Assembly: GCA_001673575.1 (NCBI GenBank)
Contig: LZME01000046.1
Location: forward strand, 1-47,173
Direction of reading: 5' to 3'
DNA: 47,173 nt
Source of the DNA: Mycolicibacter heraklionensis
GTDB taxonomy: Bacteria; Actinomycetota; Actinomycetes; Mycobacteriales; Mycobacteriaceae
In this document: piece by piece, positions 17,859 through 28,762 of the stretch
Numbering within the stretch: position 1 is the stretch's first letter
How the letters are laid out: every line of letters starts with the position of its first letter
Translations under genes and position numbers: made by a program
The notes under the pieces: model-generated
The model's database searches: none
What the model saw: only the letters and a program-made list of their open reading frames with translations
What the model was told of the DNA's origin: nothing

Positions 17859-19417
17859 CGGTGCCCCTCGCGCGCTTCCAGCGCCTGGGCCAGCACCACT
17901 CGATCATCGAAAGGCTGGGTGTGCCCGGCGGCGGTCTGCCCGGTCTCGTGTCCCTTGCCCGCGATCAGCACCACATCCCCGGGCTGGGCCCAGGCCACCG
18001 CGTGCTCGATCGCGGCTCGCCGGTCACCGATCTCGACCACCTGGGCACTTCCCGCCGCGGCACCGGCCAACACGGCGCGTCGGATGTCGGCGGGGTCTTC
18101 CCCCCGCGGGTTGTCGTCGGTGACCACGACCAGGTCGGCGGCCTGGCCGGCGATCCGGCCCATCGGTTCGCGCTTGCCGTGGTCGCGGTCGCCGCCGGCG
18201 CCGAACACCACGGCCAAGCGTCCGGTGGTGTCGCGCAGCTCTTGGCGCAGGGTCGCCAGCACCGCTTCCAGCGCCCCGGGCTTGTGCGCGTAGTCGACCA
18301 GCGCCAGGAAGCCCTGGCCACGATCGATCGCCTCCATCCGTCCCGGCACCCGCGCCTCACGCAGGCCGGGGGCCGCCTGCTCCGGCGACACTCCGACTGC
18401 GTCAAGAATGGCTAGCGCCACAAGACAATTGGCCACATTGTAGTCGCCGGGCAAGCCGATACCGATGGGGTGGTGCACACCGGCGGGGTCGACGGCGATG
18501 AACTCTCTCCCCTGGGATCCCCCCGCGCTCACCCGTTCCACATGCCAGTCCGCGGGGCGGCCCGCCGCGCTGACGGTGACCGGCGCGCTCGCCCGCGCCG
18601 CCATTGCCGCGCCGGCATCGTCGTCAACACAGACCACCGAGCGGGCGGCGTGCAGCGGCGACGCCGGATCGAACAGGCGGGCCTTGGCCTCGAAGTAGTC
18701 GGCCATCGTCGGGTGGAAGTCGAGATGATCGCGGGACAGGTTGGTGAAGGCGCCCACCGCGAACCGGGTGCCGTCGACCCGGCCCAACGTCAGGGCATGG
18801 CTGGACACCTCCATGACCGCGGTGTCCACCCCGCGCTGCGCCATCGCGGCCAGCAGCGCCTGCAGCGCCGGCGCCTCGGGGGTGGTCAAGGCGCTGGGCA
18901 GGTCGACGCCGTCGATGCGCACACCGACCGTGCCGATCAGTCCGGCGGTGCGGCCCGCAGCCCGCAGACCGGCCTCGACCAGATAGGTGGTGGTGGTCTT
19001 GCCCGACGTCCCGGTGATGCCGATGACGGTGACCCGATCGCACGGATGCCCGTAGACCTGCGCCGCGAGTTCACCCAACGCGGCGCGGGGCTCGGGATGA
19101 ACCAGCACAGGGATGCCGGGTAGCGCTGCGCCGTGGGCGATCTCGGTGGCCCCAGCTCCGTCGGAGAGCACCGCGACCGCACCCCGGGCGACCGCGTCGG
19201 CCGCGAAGCGTGCACCGTGGGTGGTCGCCCCGGGCAGCGCCGCGAACAGGTCACCGGGTCGGACATCCTGGGCGCGCAGGGTCAACCCGGTGATCGGCAG
19301 ATCCGGAACCGCTTCGCCGGCTACCGCGACCGCCCCGATCTGGGCGGCGAGCACCCGCAGCGACGTGCCTGCACCGACGTCGGGGCGCAGAGCAGCAGGC
19401 ACCACCATCACCTCCAT
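17855..19417 (-). CDS. murE: UDP-MurNAc-L-Ala-D-Glu--meso-DAP ligase MurE
   Basis: MurE adds the third stem residue. The DNPR motif at 435-438 ([12 protein letters not shown]) is the meso-diaminopimelate recognition signature, so the peptidoglycan is of the DAP type, as in mycobacteria. The 520-residue protein also shows the P-loop [13 protein letters not shown] (133-145), TTPEAPALQ and VMEVSSHAL. The start is uncertain. ATG 19417 opens the frame with GGAGGTG inside the first codons, so initiation at the ATG three codons in, or at the following GTG codons, is also possible. A 98-base gap separates it from pbpB, and a promoter there is possible. Confidence 0.96.
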   Translation of the reverse strand: MEVMVVPAALRPDVGAGTSLRVLAAQIGAVAVAGEAVPDLPITGLTLRAQDVRPGDLFAALPGATTHGARFAADAVARGAVAVLSDGAGATEIAHGAALPGIPVLVHPEPRAALGELAAQVYGHPCDRVTVIGITGTSGKTTTTYLVEAGLRAAGRTAGLIGTVGVRIDGVDLPSALTTPEAPALQALLAAMAQRGVDTAVMEVSSHALTLGRVDGTRFAVGAFTNLSRDHLDFHPTMADYFEAKARLFDPASPLHAARSVVCVDDDAGAAMAARASAPVTVSAAGRPADWHVERVSAGGSQGREFIAVDPAGVHHPIGIGLPGDYNVANCLVALAILDAVGVSPEQAAPGLREARVPGRMEAIDRGQGFLALVDYAHKPGALEAVLATLRQELRDTTGRLAVVFGAGGDRDHGKREPMGRIAGQAADLVVVTDDNPRGEDPADIRRAVLAGAAAGSAQVVEIGDRRAAIEHAVAWAQPGDVVLIAGKGHETGQTAAGHTQPFDDRVVLAQALEAREGHR

Positions 19418-19515
19418 CCGCTGCGGCCGGGTCGTCCGGATCGGCCCTGAGACTACCTAGGCTGTCCGTGTCCACAGCGCAGGCGATCCGGCTTGGCCGA
19501 CGGCGGGTCGTGGGA

Positions 19516-21513
19516 CTACATCGCCTGGAGGACCAGCGGCGGTCCCGGGTCCGGCGACAGCGGCACATTGTGCCGCTGCAACAACCACCCGGCGATGTTG
19601 TGGAACAGCGGTGCCGCCGAGGTGCCCGGCGACCCGTCCGCGGCGCGGTGGGGGTTGTTCATCATCAGGCCGATGACATAGCGCGGGTTGTCCGCCGGCG
19701 CTATCCCGGCGAAGGTGATCCAGTAGACGTCGTCGTAGTAGCAACCGCACGCCGGGTTGATCTGCTGTGCGGTACCGGTCTTGCCGGCGATCTGGTAACC
19801 GTCGACGGCGGCCTGCCATCCGGTGCCCTGCTGAACACCGGTCGGATCACGTTGCACCACCGAGCGCAGCATGTTGCGCACGGTCGCCGCGGTCTGCTCC
19901 GAGACCACCCGGATTCCTTCCGGCCGAGGCTCCTCAGCACGGCTGCCGTCGGGGGAAATGGTCGCCTTGATGATCCGCGGCGGAATCCGCACGCCGTCGT
20001 TGGCGATGGCCTGGTACATCCCGGCCATCTGCAGCAGCGTCATCGAAAGACCCTGGCCGATGGGCAGGTTGGCGAAGGAGCTGCCGGACCATTGGTCCAC
20101 CGGAGGCACCAGCCCGGCGCTCTCACCGGGCAGGGCGACACCGGTGCGCTGGCCGAGCCCGAACTTCTCCAGCATGTCGAACCAGCGCTCGGGGCCCACT
20201 CGTTGTGCCAGCATCAGGGTGCCGACGTTGGAGGATTTTCCGAAGATCCCGGTAATGGTGTACGGCGCGACGCCGTGCTCCCAGGCGTCGCTGACGGTGA
20301 CGTCGGCGATGTTGATCGATCCGGGTACCTGCAGGACGTCGTCGGGATGCCCCAGGCCGTATTCGATGACCGAGGCGGCGGTGATGATCTTGTTCACCGA
20401 GCCCGGCTCGAACGGTGAGGACACCGCCAGGTTGCCGAGCTGGCGGTCCTCCTGGCGCCCGATGTCTTGGGAGGGGTCGAACGTATTGTCGCCGGCCATC
20501 GCCAGCACCTCACCGCTCTTGGCGTCCAACACCACGGCCGTGACATCGTGCGCGCCGGTGACGTTCTTGGCCTGCTGCACCTGCTGCTGGACGTAGAACT
20601 GAATGTCGTCGTCGAGGGTGAGCTGGATCGTCGACCCGTTGACGGCCTTGTGCCGGTTGCGGTAGCTGCCCGGGATGACCACGCCATCCGAGCCGCGGTC
20701 GTAGGTGACCGACCCGTCCGTTCCGGCCAGCACGGCGTCCATCGAGTCCTCCAGACCCAACAGTCCGTGGCCGTCCCAGTCGATGCCGCCGATGATGTTG
20801 GCCGCCAGCGACCCGCCCGGATATTGGCGCAGATCCTGCCGCTCGCTACCGACCTCAGGGCATTTCTCGGTGATCACCTCGGCTACCGCAGGGTCAACGG
20901 CACGGGCGAGATAGACGAAGGTCTCGTTGCTGCGCAGCTTCTTCAGCAGGGCTGCGGAGTCCGGCTTGTTGCCGAGGCGCGTAGAGATCTCCTTGGCGAT
21001 CTGCTGCAGCCGCAGCTGCGGATCGGGGGCCGACGGATCCTTCTTCTTGGCGTCGGCAAGCTGCTTGCCGATCTTGACCGGCTGGAAGGACAGCGCCCGG
21101 GCCTCGATGGTGAAGGCGAGCTTGTCACCGGTGCGGTCGATGATGTCGCCGCGCATCGCCTGCTGGACGTCGGTGACCTTGAGTTGTCCGGCGGCTTCGG
21201 CCCGCAGCCCGGAGGCCCGCGGCACCTGCAGGTAGAACAGCTGAGCTGCCGACAAGGCCAGCACCAGGAAGATGACCGCGTTGCCGGTGCGGTGCCGGAA
21301 GACGAACGAAGCGCTACGCAGGCCCACCTCGGTGGCTTGGCGGGTACGACGCTCGCGCGCCGAATGTCCGGTTGTGGTAGTCGCTTTGGGCGCCTTAGCG
21401 GCTTTGGCCGGCTTGGCCGGCGAGGTGGCGGATCGGCGGGTCTTTCGCGAGGCAGCTGCGGTCGAGCCGTCGGCGCGACGTGCCGGGCCGGTTCCCCGCG
21501 CAGGCCGTCTCAT
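19516..21513 (-). CDS. pbpB: Division transpeptidase PbpB (FtsI/PBP3)
   Basis: PbpB cross-links septal peptidoglycan with FtsW. The 665-residue class B PBP has a basic Lys/Ala-rich cytoplasmic tail (1-75), one transmembrane helix (about 79-96), and a PBP dimerisation domain with RGDIIDRTGDKLA (121-133). The transpeptidase motifs are the SVNK active-site serine (S372), SSN (427-429) and KTGTA (578-582). A cysteine pair, CGC (589-591), follows KTG. No PASTA domain is present. The ATG overlaps the ftsL stop by 4 bases. Slightly shorter than I recall for M. tuberculosis PbpB, but complete. Confidence 0.96.
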   Translation of the reverse strand: MRRPARGTGPARRADGSTAAASRKTRRSATSPAKPAKAAKAPKATTTTGHSARERRTRQATEVGLRSASFVFRHRTGNAVIFLVLALSAAQLFYLQVPRASGLRAEAAGQLKVTDVQQAMRGDIIDRTGDKLAFTIEARALSFQPVKIGKQLADAKKKDPSAPDPQLRLQQIAKEISTRLGNKPDSAALLKKLRSNETFVYLARAVDPAVAEVITEKCPEVGSERQDLRQYPGGSLAANIIGGIDWDGHGLLGLEDSMDAVLAGTDGSVTYDRGSDGVVIPGSYRNRHKAVNGSTIQLTLDDDIQFYVQQQVQQAKNVTGAHDVTAVVLDAKSGEVLAMAGDNTFDPSQDIGRQEDRQLGNLAVSSPFEPGSVNKIITAASVIEYGLGHPDDVLQVPGSINIADVTVSDAWEHGVAPYTITGIFGKSSNVGTLMLAQRVGPERWFDMLEKFGLGQRTGVALPGESAGLVPPVDQWSGSSFANLPIGQGLSMTLLQMAGMYQAIANDGVRIPPRIIKATISPDGSRAEEPRPEGIRVVSEQTAATVRNMLRSVVQRDPTGVQQGTGWQAAVDGYQIAGKTGTAQQINPACGCYYDDVYWITFAGIAPADNPRYVIGLMMNNPHRAADGSPGTSAAPLFHNIAGWLLQRHNVPLSPDPGPPLVLQAM

Positions 21514-22622
21514 CGCGCGACTCCTCCGCCCACCGGCGTCGCCAGAACTTCCGGCGGCAGCGGGGGTTGCGGAGGCAGGACGGCCTCGGGCGGCAGCACC
21601 GCCGCCGGAGGCAGGACCGACGCCGGCGGAAGGGTTCCGCCCACCGGCAGCACCGTCTCGGGCGGCACCACCGACCCGGGCGGCAAAGGGACGGGCGGCA
21701 GGGCGTCAGACGGAATGGCCGGCGGTGTCGCCAGCGGTGGGATGTCTTGCGCGCCAGGCCCAGGCAACGGACCGGCCGGCGGCAAGCCGGGAACGCCCGG
21801 CAGGCCCGGAATGGTCAGCGGCGCACCGGGCACGCCCGGAGCCGGCGGGACCGCGGCGGGCAGGTGGCGGCTGTCGAGCTTCGGCCCGGCCGGGGGCACC
21901 CGAACCGGCACCTCGGCCGGTGGTGCCACATCGTCGGGCAGCTTGGTGTTCAGCGGCGGCGGCGGCGCACCCTCGGCGGGCTTCGGGGTCCCGACGACCA
22001 CCCAGTTGCCGATCGGGTCCTGGACCAGATGCGCGGTGTCGCGGCTGGGGATCATGCCCAGTTCGCGGGCCGCCTCGGCAAGCGCAGGTGCGGATTCGGC
22101 GGTGAGCACGTCACGCTCGAGCGCTTCCTTCTGCTGCATGAGGACCCGGTTGCGCTCCCGGATGTTGCCCAACTGGTAGGACCGCTCGGCGGCGTCCGTC
22201 GACAACCACAGGGTGATTCCCAGCCCGATCCCGAGTGCGCCGATGATCAGCACGACGAACGGAACCTTGGCCGCCAGCGTGCGCGGTCGCAGGTCGACCG
22301 TCGCCAGCCGAGCGACCAGACGTTCGCGCAGCGGGACGCGGACAACCTTGGGCGCCTTGGCCTTACGGGCCTTCGCCCGCGCCTTTGCCTGCTTGGTGTT
22401 CTTCGGCGGCACCGGCCGGGGGTCCGGGCGAAGCGACGCCGCCTTCTGCGGGCCGGTGCGCGACCGCGCCTGGAGACCCGCCGCGGGCGTGGTCCCACGC
22501 TGCCGCCGCGGGCCCCGGGCCTGCGTTTGCTCGGCGACCCGCCGCGGACCGGTGCGGGTTGCGCTCTCGGGGTTACGGCGACGGTCGCCCTGCCGTGCCG
22601 CGGGCTTGCGCTTGGTCGCCAT
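21510..22622 (-). CDS. ftsL: Cell division protein FtsL-like, proline-rich (Rv2164c-like)
   Basis: This 370-residue bitopic protein occupies the ftsL position between rsmH and pbpB. A basic cytoplasmic region (1-118) is followed by one transmembrane helix (about 121-142). A short coiled coil comes next (STDAAERSYQLGNIRERNRVLMQQKEALERD, 141-171), as in FtsL. A very proline-rich extracellular tail (214-370) contains seven phased hexads of the form PPxxVL at 314-360. The ATG 22622 overlaps the rsmH TGA (TGATG); a GTG one codon earlier is an alternative. The tail is far longer than in enterobacterial FtsL but typical of mycobacteria. FtsL would bridge FtsQ and the FtsW/PbpB synthase. Confidence 0.88.
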   Translation of the reverse strand: MATKRKPAARQGDRRRNPESATRTGPRRVAEQTQARGPRRQRGTTPAAGLQARSRTGPQKAASLRPDPRPVPPKNTKQAKARAKARKAKAPKVVRVPLRERLVARLATVDLRPRTLAAKVPFVVLIIGALGIGLGITLWLSTDAAERSYQLGNIRERNRVLMQQKEALERDVLTAESAPALAEAARELGMIPSRDTAHLVQDPIGNWVVVGTPKPAEGAPPPPLNTKLPDDVAPPAEVPVRVPPAGPKLDSRHLPAAVPPAPGVPGAPLTIPGLPGVPGLPPAGPLPGPGAQDIPPLATPPAIPSDALPPVPLPPGSVVPPETVLPVGGTLPPASVLPPAAVLPPEAVLPPQPPLPPEVLATPVGGGVAR

Positions 22623-23629
22623 CACTTCCCCCTCGATGCCACGATCGGGCCGGCCTGGACCCGCTCAACCGCACGTAGCCGGACCGAGCCCGCTCGTGGG
22701 TTGCGCTCGATCTCATCCGCCTCGGCCTTTTCGGCGCCCCGCGTCAACGTCGTGAACTTCGGTTTGTCGCCGGGCAGTTCGACCGGGAGCCCGACCGGTG
22801 TGCGGGACGCGGTGGCCGCAGCGAACTGCTGCTTGACGATGCGGTCTTCCAACGACTGGTAGGACATCACCGCCACGCGTCCACCCACCACCAACGCTTC
22901 CAGCGCCGCCGGCAACGCGTCTCGCAGTGAGTCCAATTCGCCGTTGACCGCGATGCGCAGCGCCTGAAATGTGCGCTTGGCCGGGTGTCCCCCGGTGCGT
23001 CGCGCCGGCGCCGGAATCGCCTCGTAGAGCAGCGCCGTCAGTTCCCCGGTTGAGGTGAACGGGGTCTGGGCCCGGCGGCGCACGATGTACGAGGCGATCC
23101 GCGATGCGAAACGCTCCTCGCCGAAGCGCCGCAGAATGTCGGTCAGCGCGGCCGCGTCGTAGGTGTTCACGATGTCTGCGGCGGTGAGTTCGGCCTGCGG
23201 GTCCATTCGCATGTCCAGCGGCGCGTCCTGCGCGTAGGAGAATCCGCGCTCCACCCGGTCGAGTTGCATCGAGGACACCCCGAGGTCGAACAACACCGCA
23301 GCCACCGACCCGGTTGCGGCCAAGCCGGATTCGGCCAGCGCCGCGGGAATCCCGTCGTATCGGGTGCGGACGGTCTGGAGCCGATCGGCGAAGCGGGCCA
23401 ACCGGGCCCCGGCGATTTCAAGTGCGGTGGTGTCGCGGTCCAAACCGATGACGCGCAGGCCGGGGAACTCGCTCAAGAACCGCTCGGTGTGTCCGCCGGC
23501 CCCGAGGGTGGCGTCCACCAGGGTCGCGCCCTGGCCGTCGGGCGACTGCCTGGTCAGCGCCGGAGCCAGCAGCTCCACGCAACGGTCCAGCAGGACCGGT
23601 ACATGTCCGAATTCGCCCTGTTCGGCCAC
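22622..23629 (-). CDS. rsmH: 16S rRNA (cytosine1402-N4)-methyltransferase RsmH (MraW)
   Basis: RsmH methylates C1402 of 16S rRNA in the decoding site, using SAM. From GTG 23629 the protein is 335 residues: [14 protein letters not shown] (8-21), SAM motif [11 protein letters not shown] (39-49), then [27 protein letters not shown] and [17 protein letters not shown], all RsmH signatures. I chose 23629 because GGGAGG precedes it by 7 bases and the family usually begins near here. The frame stays open to an ATG at 23842, inside mraZ, adding 71 residues. Similar long N-termini have been annotated in M. tuberculosis, so the long form is possible. Downstream it overlaps ftsL by one base. Confidence 0.93.
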   Translation of the reverse strand: MAEQGEFGHVPVLLDRCVELLAPALTRQSPDGQGATLVDATLGAGGHTERFLSEFPGLRVIGLDRDTTALEIAGARLARFADRLQTVRTRYDGIPAALAESGLAATGSVAAVLFDLGVSSMQLDRVERGFSYAQDAPLDMRMDPQAELTAADIVNTYDAAALTDILRRFGEERFASRIASYIVRRRAQTPFTSTGELTALLYEAIPAPARRTGGHPAKRTFQALRIAVNGELDSLRDALPAALEALVVGGRVAVMSYQSLEDRIVKQQFAAATASRTPVGLPVELPGDKPKFTTLTRGAEKAEADEIERNPRAGSVRLRAVERVQAGPIVASRGK

Positions 23630-23816
23630 AGCAATACCTCCCTGTTGCGGCCAATGAATTGCACGAGGTGCGGCCGGCCCCGGCCCCCTGCGCGCGACCC
23701 CCTGCGATCGCCCGGAGGCCCTTGCCTCGAGGTCCCTGCCCGACGGCGCGAACCTGACGTTGGGGAAGTACGTCAGGGTCGGTTCGGACAGAGGCCACGA
23801 GGCACGGGCGCGCGCC

Positions 23817-24248
23817 TCAGATGATGTCGCTGAGTGCTTCATCGCTGGCCGCGGAGAAGTTCTCTTCGTGTGTCTGCTGGTAATCGCTCCAGGCCTGCGC
23901 GTCCCAGATCTCCAGGTAGTCGACCGACCCGATGACCACGCATTCCTTGGACAGGTTGGCGTAGCGACGGTGGTCGGGCGACAAGGTGATCCGGCCCTGA
24001 GCGTCGGGGTGCTGTTCGTCCGTGGCGGCGGCCAGATTGCGCAGAAATGCTCGCGCGTCCGGGTTGCTGCGCGAAGCCTTGGCCGCCCGGCGGGCCAACT
24101 GCTCGAACTCCGCGCGGGGATACACGGCCAGGCTGTGGTCCTGACTCTTGGTGACCATCAACCCTCCTGCCAGCGCATCGCGAAACTTCGCGGGCAGTGT
24201 CAGCCGCCCCTTGTCGTCGAGCTTGGGCGTATAGGTGCCGAGGAACAT
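23817..24248 (-). CDS. mraZ: Transcriptional regulator MraZ
   Basis: MraZ is an AbrB-fold, ring-forming DNA-binding protein that regulates the dcw operon from repeated boxes upstream of its own gene. From ATG 24248 the protein is 143 residues with the two family repeats: [24 protein letters not shown] at the N-terminus and [18 protein letters not shown] in the second half. The start is supported by GGGAGG 6 bases upstream and the classic MFLGTY beginning; an upstream in-frame ATG (24293) is not needed. A three-copy GTGGG array with 10-bp period begins about 30 bases upstream. It is the first gene of the leftward dcw operon. Confidence 0.96.
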   Translation of the reverse strand: MFLGTYTPKLDDKGRLTLPAKFRDALAGGLMVTKSQDHSLAVYPRAEFEQLARRAAKASRSNPDARAFLRNLAAATDEQHPDAQGRITLSPDHRRYANLSKECVVIGSVDYLEIWDAQAWSDYQQTHEENFSAASDEALSDII

Positions 24249-24277
24249 CGGCCACCTCCCGCCATGTCGACTTCGCA

Positions 24278-24303
24278 GCCCACGATACCCCACAATCCCC
24301 CAC
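24278..24303 (-). promoter_or_regulatory. MraZ-box array: three GTGGG repeats at 10-bp period
   Basis: On the minus strand GTGGG begins at 24303, 24293 and 24283, that is, three copies exactly 10 bases apart, ending about 30 bases before the mraZ ATG. Tandem TGGGN boxes at a 10-bp period are the known MraZ operator in several bacteria. A further GTGGGG (24344-24339) lies upstream, out of phase. Autoregulation of the dcw operon is the natural inference. Confidence 0.75.
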
Positions 24304-24428
24304 TACGCACCATTTCCTAGGTCGATTCCACCCCTTTGCCCCACCAAATGGGCCATGGCGCCGTCCGAGCACGCGGGAAAGGGCCTCAACGGGCACCAAA
24401 CGACCAGCTCAGAGCCAATAGAGGCAAA

Positions 24429-24444
24429 GTGGGGCGAGGTGGGG
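24429..24444 (+). promoter_or_regulatory. Second, plus-strand pair of GTGGGG boxes at 10-bp period
   Basis: GTGGGG occurs at 24429-24434 and 24439-24444 on the plus strand, exactly 10 bases apart. It is in the opposite orientation to the mraZ-proximal array and about 130 bases further upstream. No plus-strand gene follows closely. It may be a distal MraZ site allowing looping, or chance in G-rich DNA. Confidence 0.35.
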
Positions 24445-24506
24445 TGCGCACACTGAAGGGCCGCCGCCGGGACGGGTCACCGGAGCTGCTGCGCGCAGAA
24501 AGGACA

Positions 24507-24536
24507 AGAAAAAAGGGCAGCCGATCGGCTGCCCTT
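24507..24536 (-). terminator. Intrinsic terminator of the DUF3040 gene
   Basis: On the minus strand a perfect 12-bp palindrome, AAGGGCAGCCGA/TCGGCTGCCCTT (24536-24513), has its 3' arm running into a T-tract (six T at 24514-24509). It starts 27 bases after the stop at 24563. The stem is strong and the U-run clear, which is unusual for mycobacteria, where such canonical terminators are scarce. It separates this transcript from mraZ. Confidence 0.85.
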
Positions 24537-24562
24537 CACATCACACGTGGCGCTGGTTCGGC

Positions 24563-24964
24563 CTAAGGCTCGAACCTGCGACGGAAACGGTCTTCCATCC
24601 GGCTGGCGAACGTACCGCCGCCCTTGACCCGCCGCTGCGAACTCCCGCCCGGCTTGGCCGCACCGTCGCGGCTTGCGGTCGCGTGGTTGCCGGTGATGGC
24701 GAACACCACTCCACCGAACATGACCACGAATCCCAGCACGCTCAGAATCAGAAACGCCGAATTGACGGTGGTCGCATAGATCGGGATACCGGAGACCAGC
24801 ATCACCAGACCGACCACGAACAATGTCATGCCCTGCACCCGCCGGCGGGTGGTCGGGGTACGCAGAGCGCCGCCGCGAACGCTGGACGCGAACTTGGGGT
24901 CCTCGGCGTACAGCGCGCTCTCGATCTCGTCGAGCATGCGCTGTTCATGATCGGAGAGTGGCAT
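24563..24964 (-). CDS. DUF3040 membrane protein (Rv2169c-like)
   Basis: This DUF3040 protein has 133 residues. The N-terminal motif MPLSDHEQRMLDEIESALYAEDPKFASS (1-28) is the family hallmark. Two transmembrane helices (about 46-64 and 68-91) and a basic C-terminal tail follow. Function of the family is unknown; it is common in actinobacteria. AAGGAGGGACG just before ATG 24964 is a strong ribosome site. TATTAT at plus 25040-25045 on the minus strand is a -10 candidate about 75 bases upstream. It ends in a canonical terminator and is transcribed alone. Confidence 0.92.
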   Translation of the reverse strand: MPLSDHEQRMLDEIESALYAEDPKFASSVRGGALRTPTTRRRVQGMTLFVVGLVMLVSGIPIYATTVNSAFLILSVLGFVVMFGGVVFAITGNHATASRDGAAKPGGSSQRRVKGGGTFASRMEDRFRRRFEP

Positions 24965-25039
24965 TCGTCCCTCCTTGCCGACGGCCGCTCATATCATTGC
25001 CCACGGCGCAATACGGACTGGTGCGGGCAACTAACACTG

Positions 25040-25045
25040 ATAATA
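25040..25045 (-). promoter_or_regulatory. Candidate -10 TATTAT for the DUF3040 gene
   Basis: TATTAT on the minus strand lies in a short AT-rich island in the 239-bp divergent gap between the DUF3040 gene and the GNAT gene. It would give a leader of about 70 bases ending in a strong Shine-Dalgarno. No good -35 is seen, which is common in mycobacteria. Confidence 0.35.
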
Positions 25046-25203
25046 CGAGGTAGGCCTGCGCCGTACCACAGGCTTCACCAGCCGATTGTAGCGGCGGTCC
25101 GGCGATGTCGAACCACAACGGCCGACGCCATAGTGCCCAACCCGGATAATGGGACTCCGGGCATCGGGCACGCTCCCACTTCTTCGGGAAAGGAACCTGC
25201 ACG

Positions 25204-25830
25204 TTGGTGACCTTCCTCCTCGACATGTCGCCGCGCGAAATGGCGCATCACCTCGGTGCGGCCCTGCGCGTCTACGTCACCGCGATGGGCTACCCCCCGG
25301 GCACCGAGAGCCAACGTGCCGCCATGTGGCTCGATCACACCCGCCGAACCGGCTGGCGAGCGGTGGCCGCCTTCCAAGACAACAAAGACAACGAAGCCGG
25401 CCATGTCGGCGAGATTCGTCAGCCGGAGGCCGCGCCGTCCGGATTGAACGGCGCAGAGCTGCTGGGCGTGGCCTACGGCTACTGCGGAGCCCCCGACCAG
25501 TGGTGGCAGCAGCAGGTGGTGTTGGGCCTACAGCGCCGCGGTCTGCCCCACCCCGACATCGCGCGCCTGATGGCCAGTTACTTCGAGCTGACCGAGCTGC
25601 ACGTCGCGCCACGCGCGCAGGGCAGCGGCCTGGGTGAGGCCCTGGCACGCCGTCTGCTGGCCGGGCGGCCCGAAGCCAATGTGCTGCTGTCCACACCGGA
25701 GACCAATGGCGAAGGCAACCGCGCCTGGCGGTTGTACCGGCGGCTGGGATTCACCGACGTCATCCGCGGTCACCACTTCGCCGGCGATCCCCGGCCATTC
25801 GCCATCTTGGGCCGGCCACTGCCGTTGTAA
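25204..25830 (+). CDS. GNAT-family N-acetyltransferase (Rv2170-like)
   Basis: The product is a 208-residue GNAT protein. The acetyl-CoA-binding motif A is LHVAPRAQGSGLGEALARRLL (about 132-152), with the pyrophosphate loop RAQGSGLG at 137-144. NRAWRLYRRLGF near 175-190 is motif B. The start is a TTG at 25204, directly followed by GTG at 25207; AAAGGAA upstream fits either. The M. tuberculosis homologue Rv2170 has been reported to acetylate isoniazid, but its natural substrate is not settled. It is divergent from the DUF3040 gene and 54 bases ahead of the lppM homologue, a pairing conserved in mycobacteria. Confidence 0.9.
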   Translation: MVTFLLDMSPREMAHHLGAALRVYVTAMGYPPGTESQRAAMWLDHTRRTGWRAVAAFQDNKDNEAGHVGEIRQPEAAPSGLNGAELLGVAYGYCGAPDQWWQQQVVLGLQRRGLPHPDIARLMASYFELTELHVAPRAQGSGLGEALARRLLAGRPEANVLLSTPETNGEGNRAWRLYRRLGFTDVIRGHHFAGDPRPFAILGRPLPL

Positions 25831-25884
25831 AGCCAAGCGCCGCGTCGTCACCGGAGCAGCCGACTGGTCTGGCACGATGACGTC

Positions 25885-26577
25885 GTGCATGTTCGGCGTT
25901 CGCTACGCACCTACCGTCGCCTGGTGGCCCTGGTCGCGCTGCTGTTGATCGCGGTGCCGTTGGCCGGGTGCGTGCGCATCCGGGCCAACATCACCGTCTC
26001 CCCCAACGATCAGGTCTCCGGCCAGATCGTCGTTGCGGCCAAGCCGCGCAATGACAACGACACCGGCCCCAAGCTCAGCGCCGACCTGCCGTTCCCGCAG
26101 AAGGTCGCGATCTCCAACTACAGCAGGGACGGCTACGTGGGCTCCCAGGCGGTGTTCTCCGACCTGACCTTCGCCGAACTGCCGCAGCTGGCCGAGATGC
26201 ACCGCGACGCGGCCGGGGTGGACCTGTCGCTGCGCCGCGCCGGCAACCTGGTGATCCTGGAAGGCCGGGTGGATCTCACCTCACTGGGCGACCCGGAAGC
26301 CGACGTCGAGTTGAGCGTCGCGTTCCCCGGCGAGGTGACCTCCACCAACGGCGAACGCATCGGCAGCGACACGGTGCAGTGGAGGCTCAAGCCAGGCGTG
26401 GTGAGCACCATGAGCGCCCAAGCCCGCTACACCGATCCCAGTACCCGCTCCTTCGCCCATGCCGCGCTGTGGCTGATCCTGTCCACGCTCGCCGCGGCGG
26501 GCGCGGTTGCGGCAATCGCCTGGTATGGGCGGGACCGCTCACTGCGGTTCAGCTCCCCCGACGACAGCGCCGGCTGA
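25885..26577 (+). CDS. lppM: Lipoprotein LppM
   Basis: The 230-residue protein has a basic N-terminus, a hydrophobic h-region and a lipobox LAGC with the lipidated cysteine at C29. A beta-rich extracellular domain follows (about 30-190). A C-terminal transmembrane helix (about 195-213) precedes a short cytoplasmic tail (YGRDRSLRFSSPDDSAG). This matches mycobacterial LppM (Rv2171), implicated in phagosome trafficking in pathogens. Having both a lipid anchor and a C-terminal helix is characteristic. The start is GTG 25885; a 6-bp inverted repeat GCACGA/TCGTGC (25872-25888) spans it. It is convergent with the MTHFR-like gene, 3 bases apart. Confidence 0.9.
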   Translation: MHVRRSLRTYRRLVALVALLLIAVPLAGCVRIRANITVSPNDQVSGQIVVAAKPRNDNDTGPKLSADLPFPQKVAISNYSRDGYVGSQAVFSDLTFAELPQLAEMHRDAAGVDLSLRRAGNLVILEGRVDLTSLGDPEADVELSVAFPGEVTSTNGERIGSDTVQWRLKPGVVSTMSAQARYTDPSTRSFAHAALWLILSTLAAAGAVAAIAWYGRDRSLRFSSPDDSAG

Positions 26578-26580
26578 GGA

Positions 26581-28747
<2,167 letters not shown>

Positions 28748-28762
28748 TCGCCCGGAGCGCCG

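Noticed and set aside
16626..18293. A 555-codon plus-strand open frame antisense to murF/murE
   Set aside because: Same compositional shadow pattern (GHRG, RRGDH repeats). murF and murE motifs are intact on the other strand.
20467..22179. A 570-codon plus-strand open frame antisense to pbpB/ftsL
   Set aside because: It is the antisense reading of the proline-rich FtsL tail (Gly/Ser-rich on this strand) and has no ribosome site or homology by eye.
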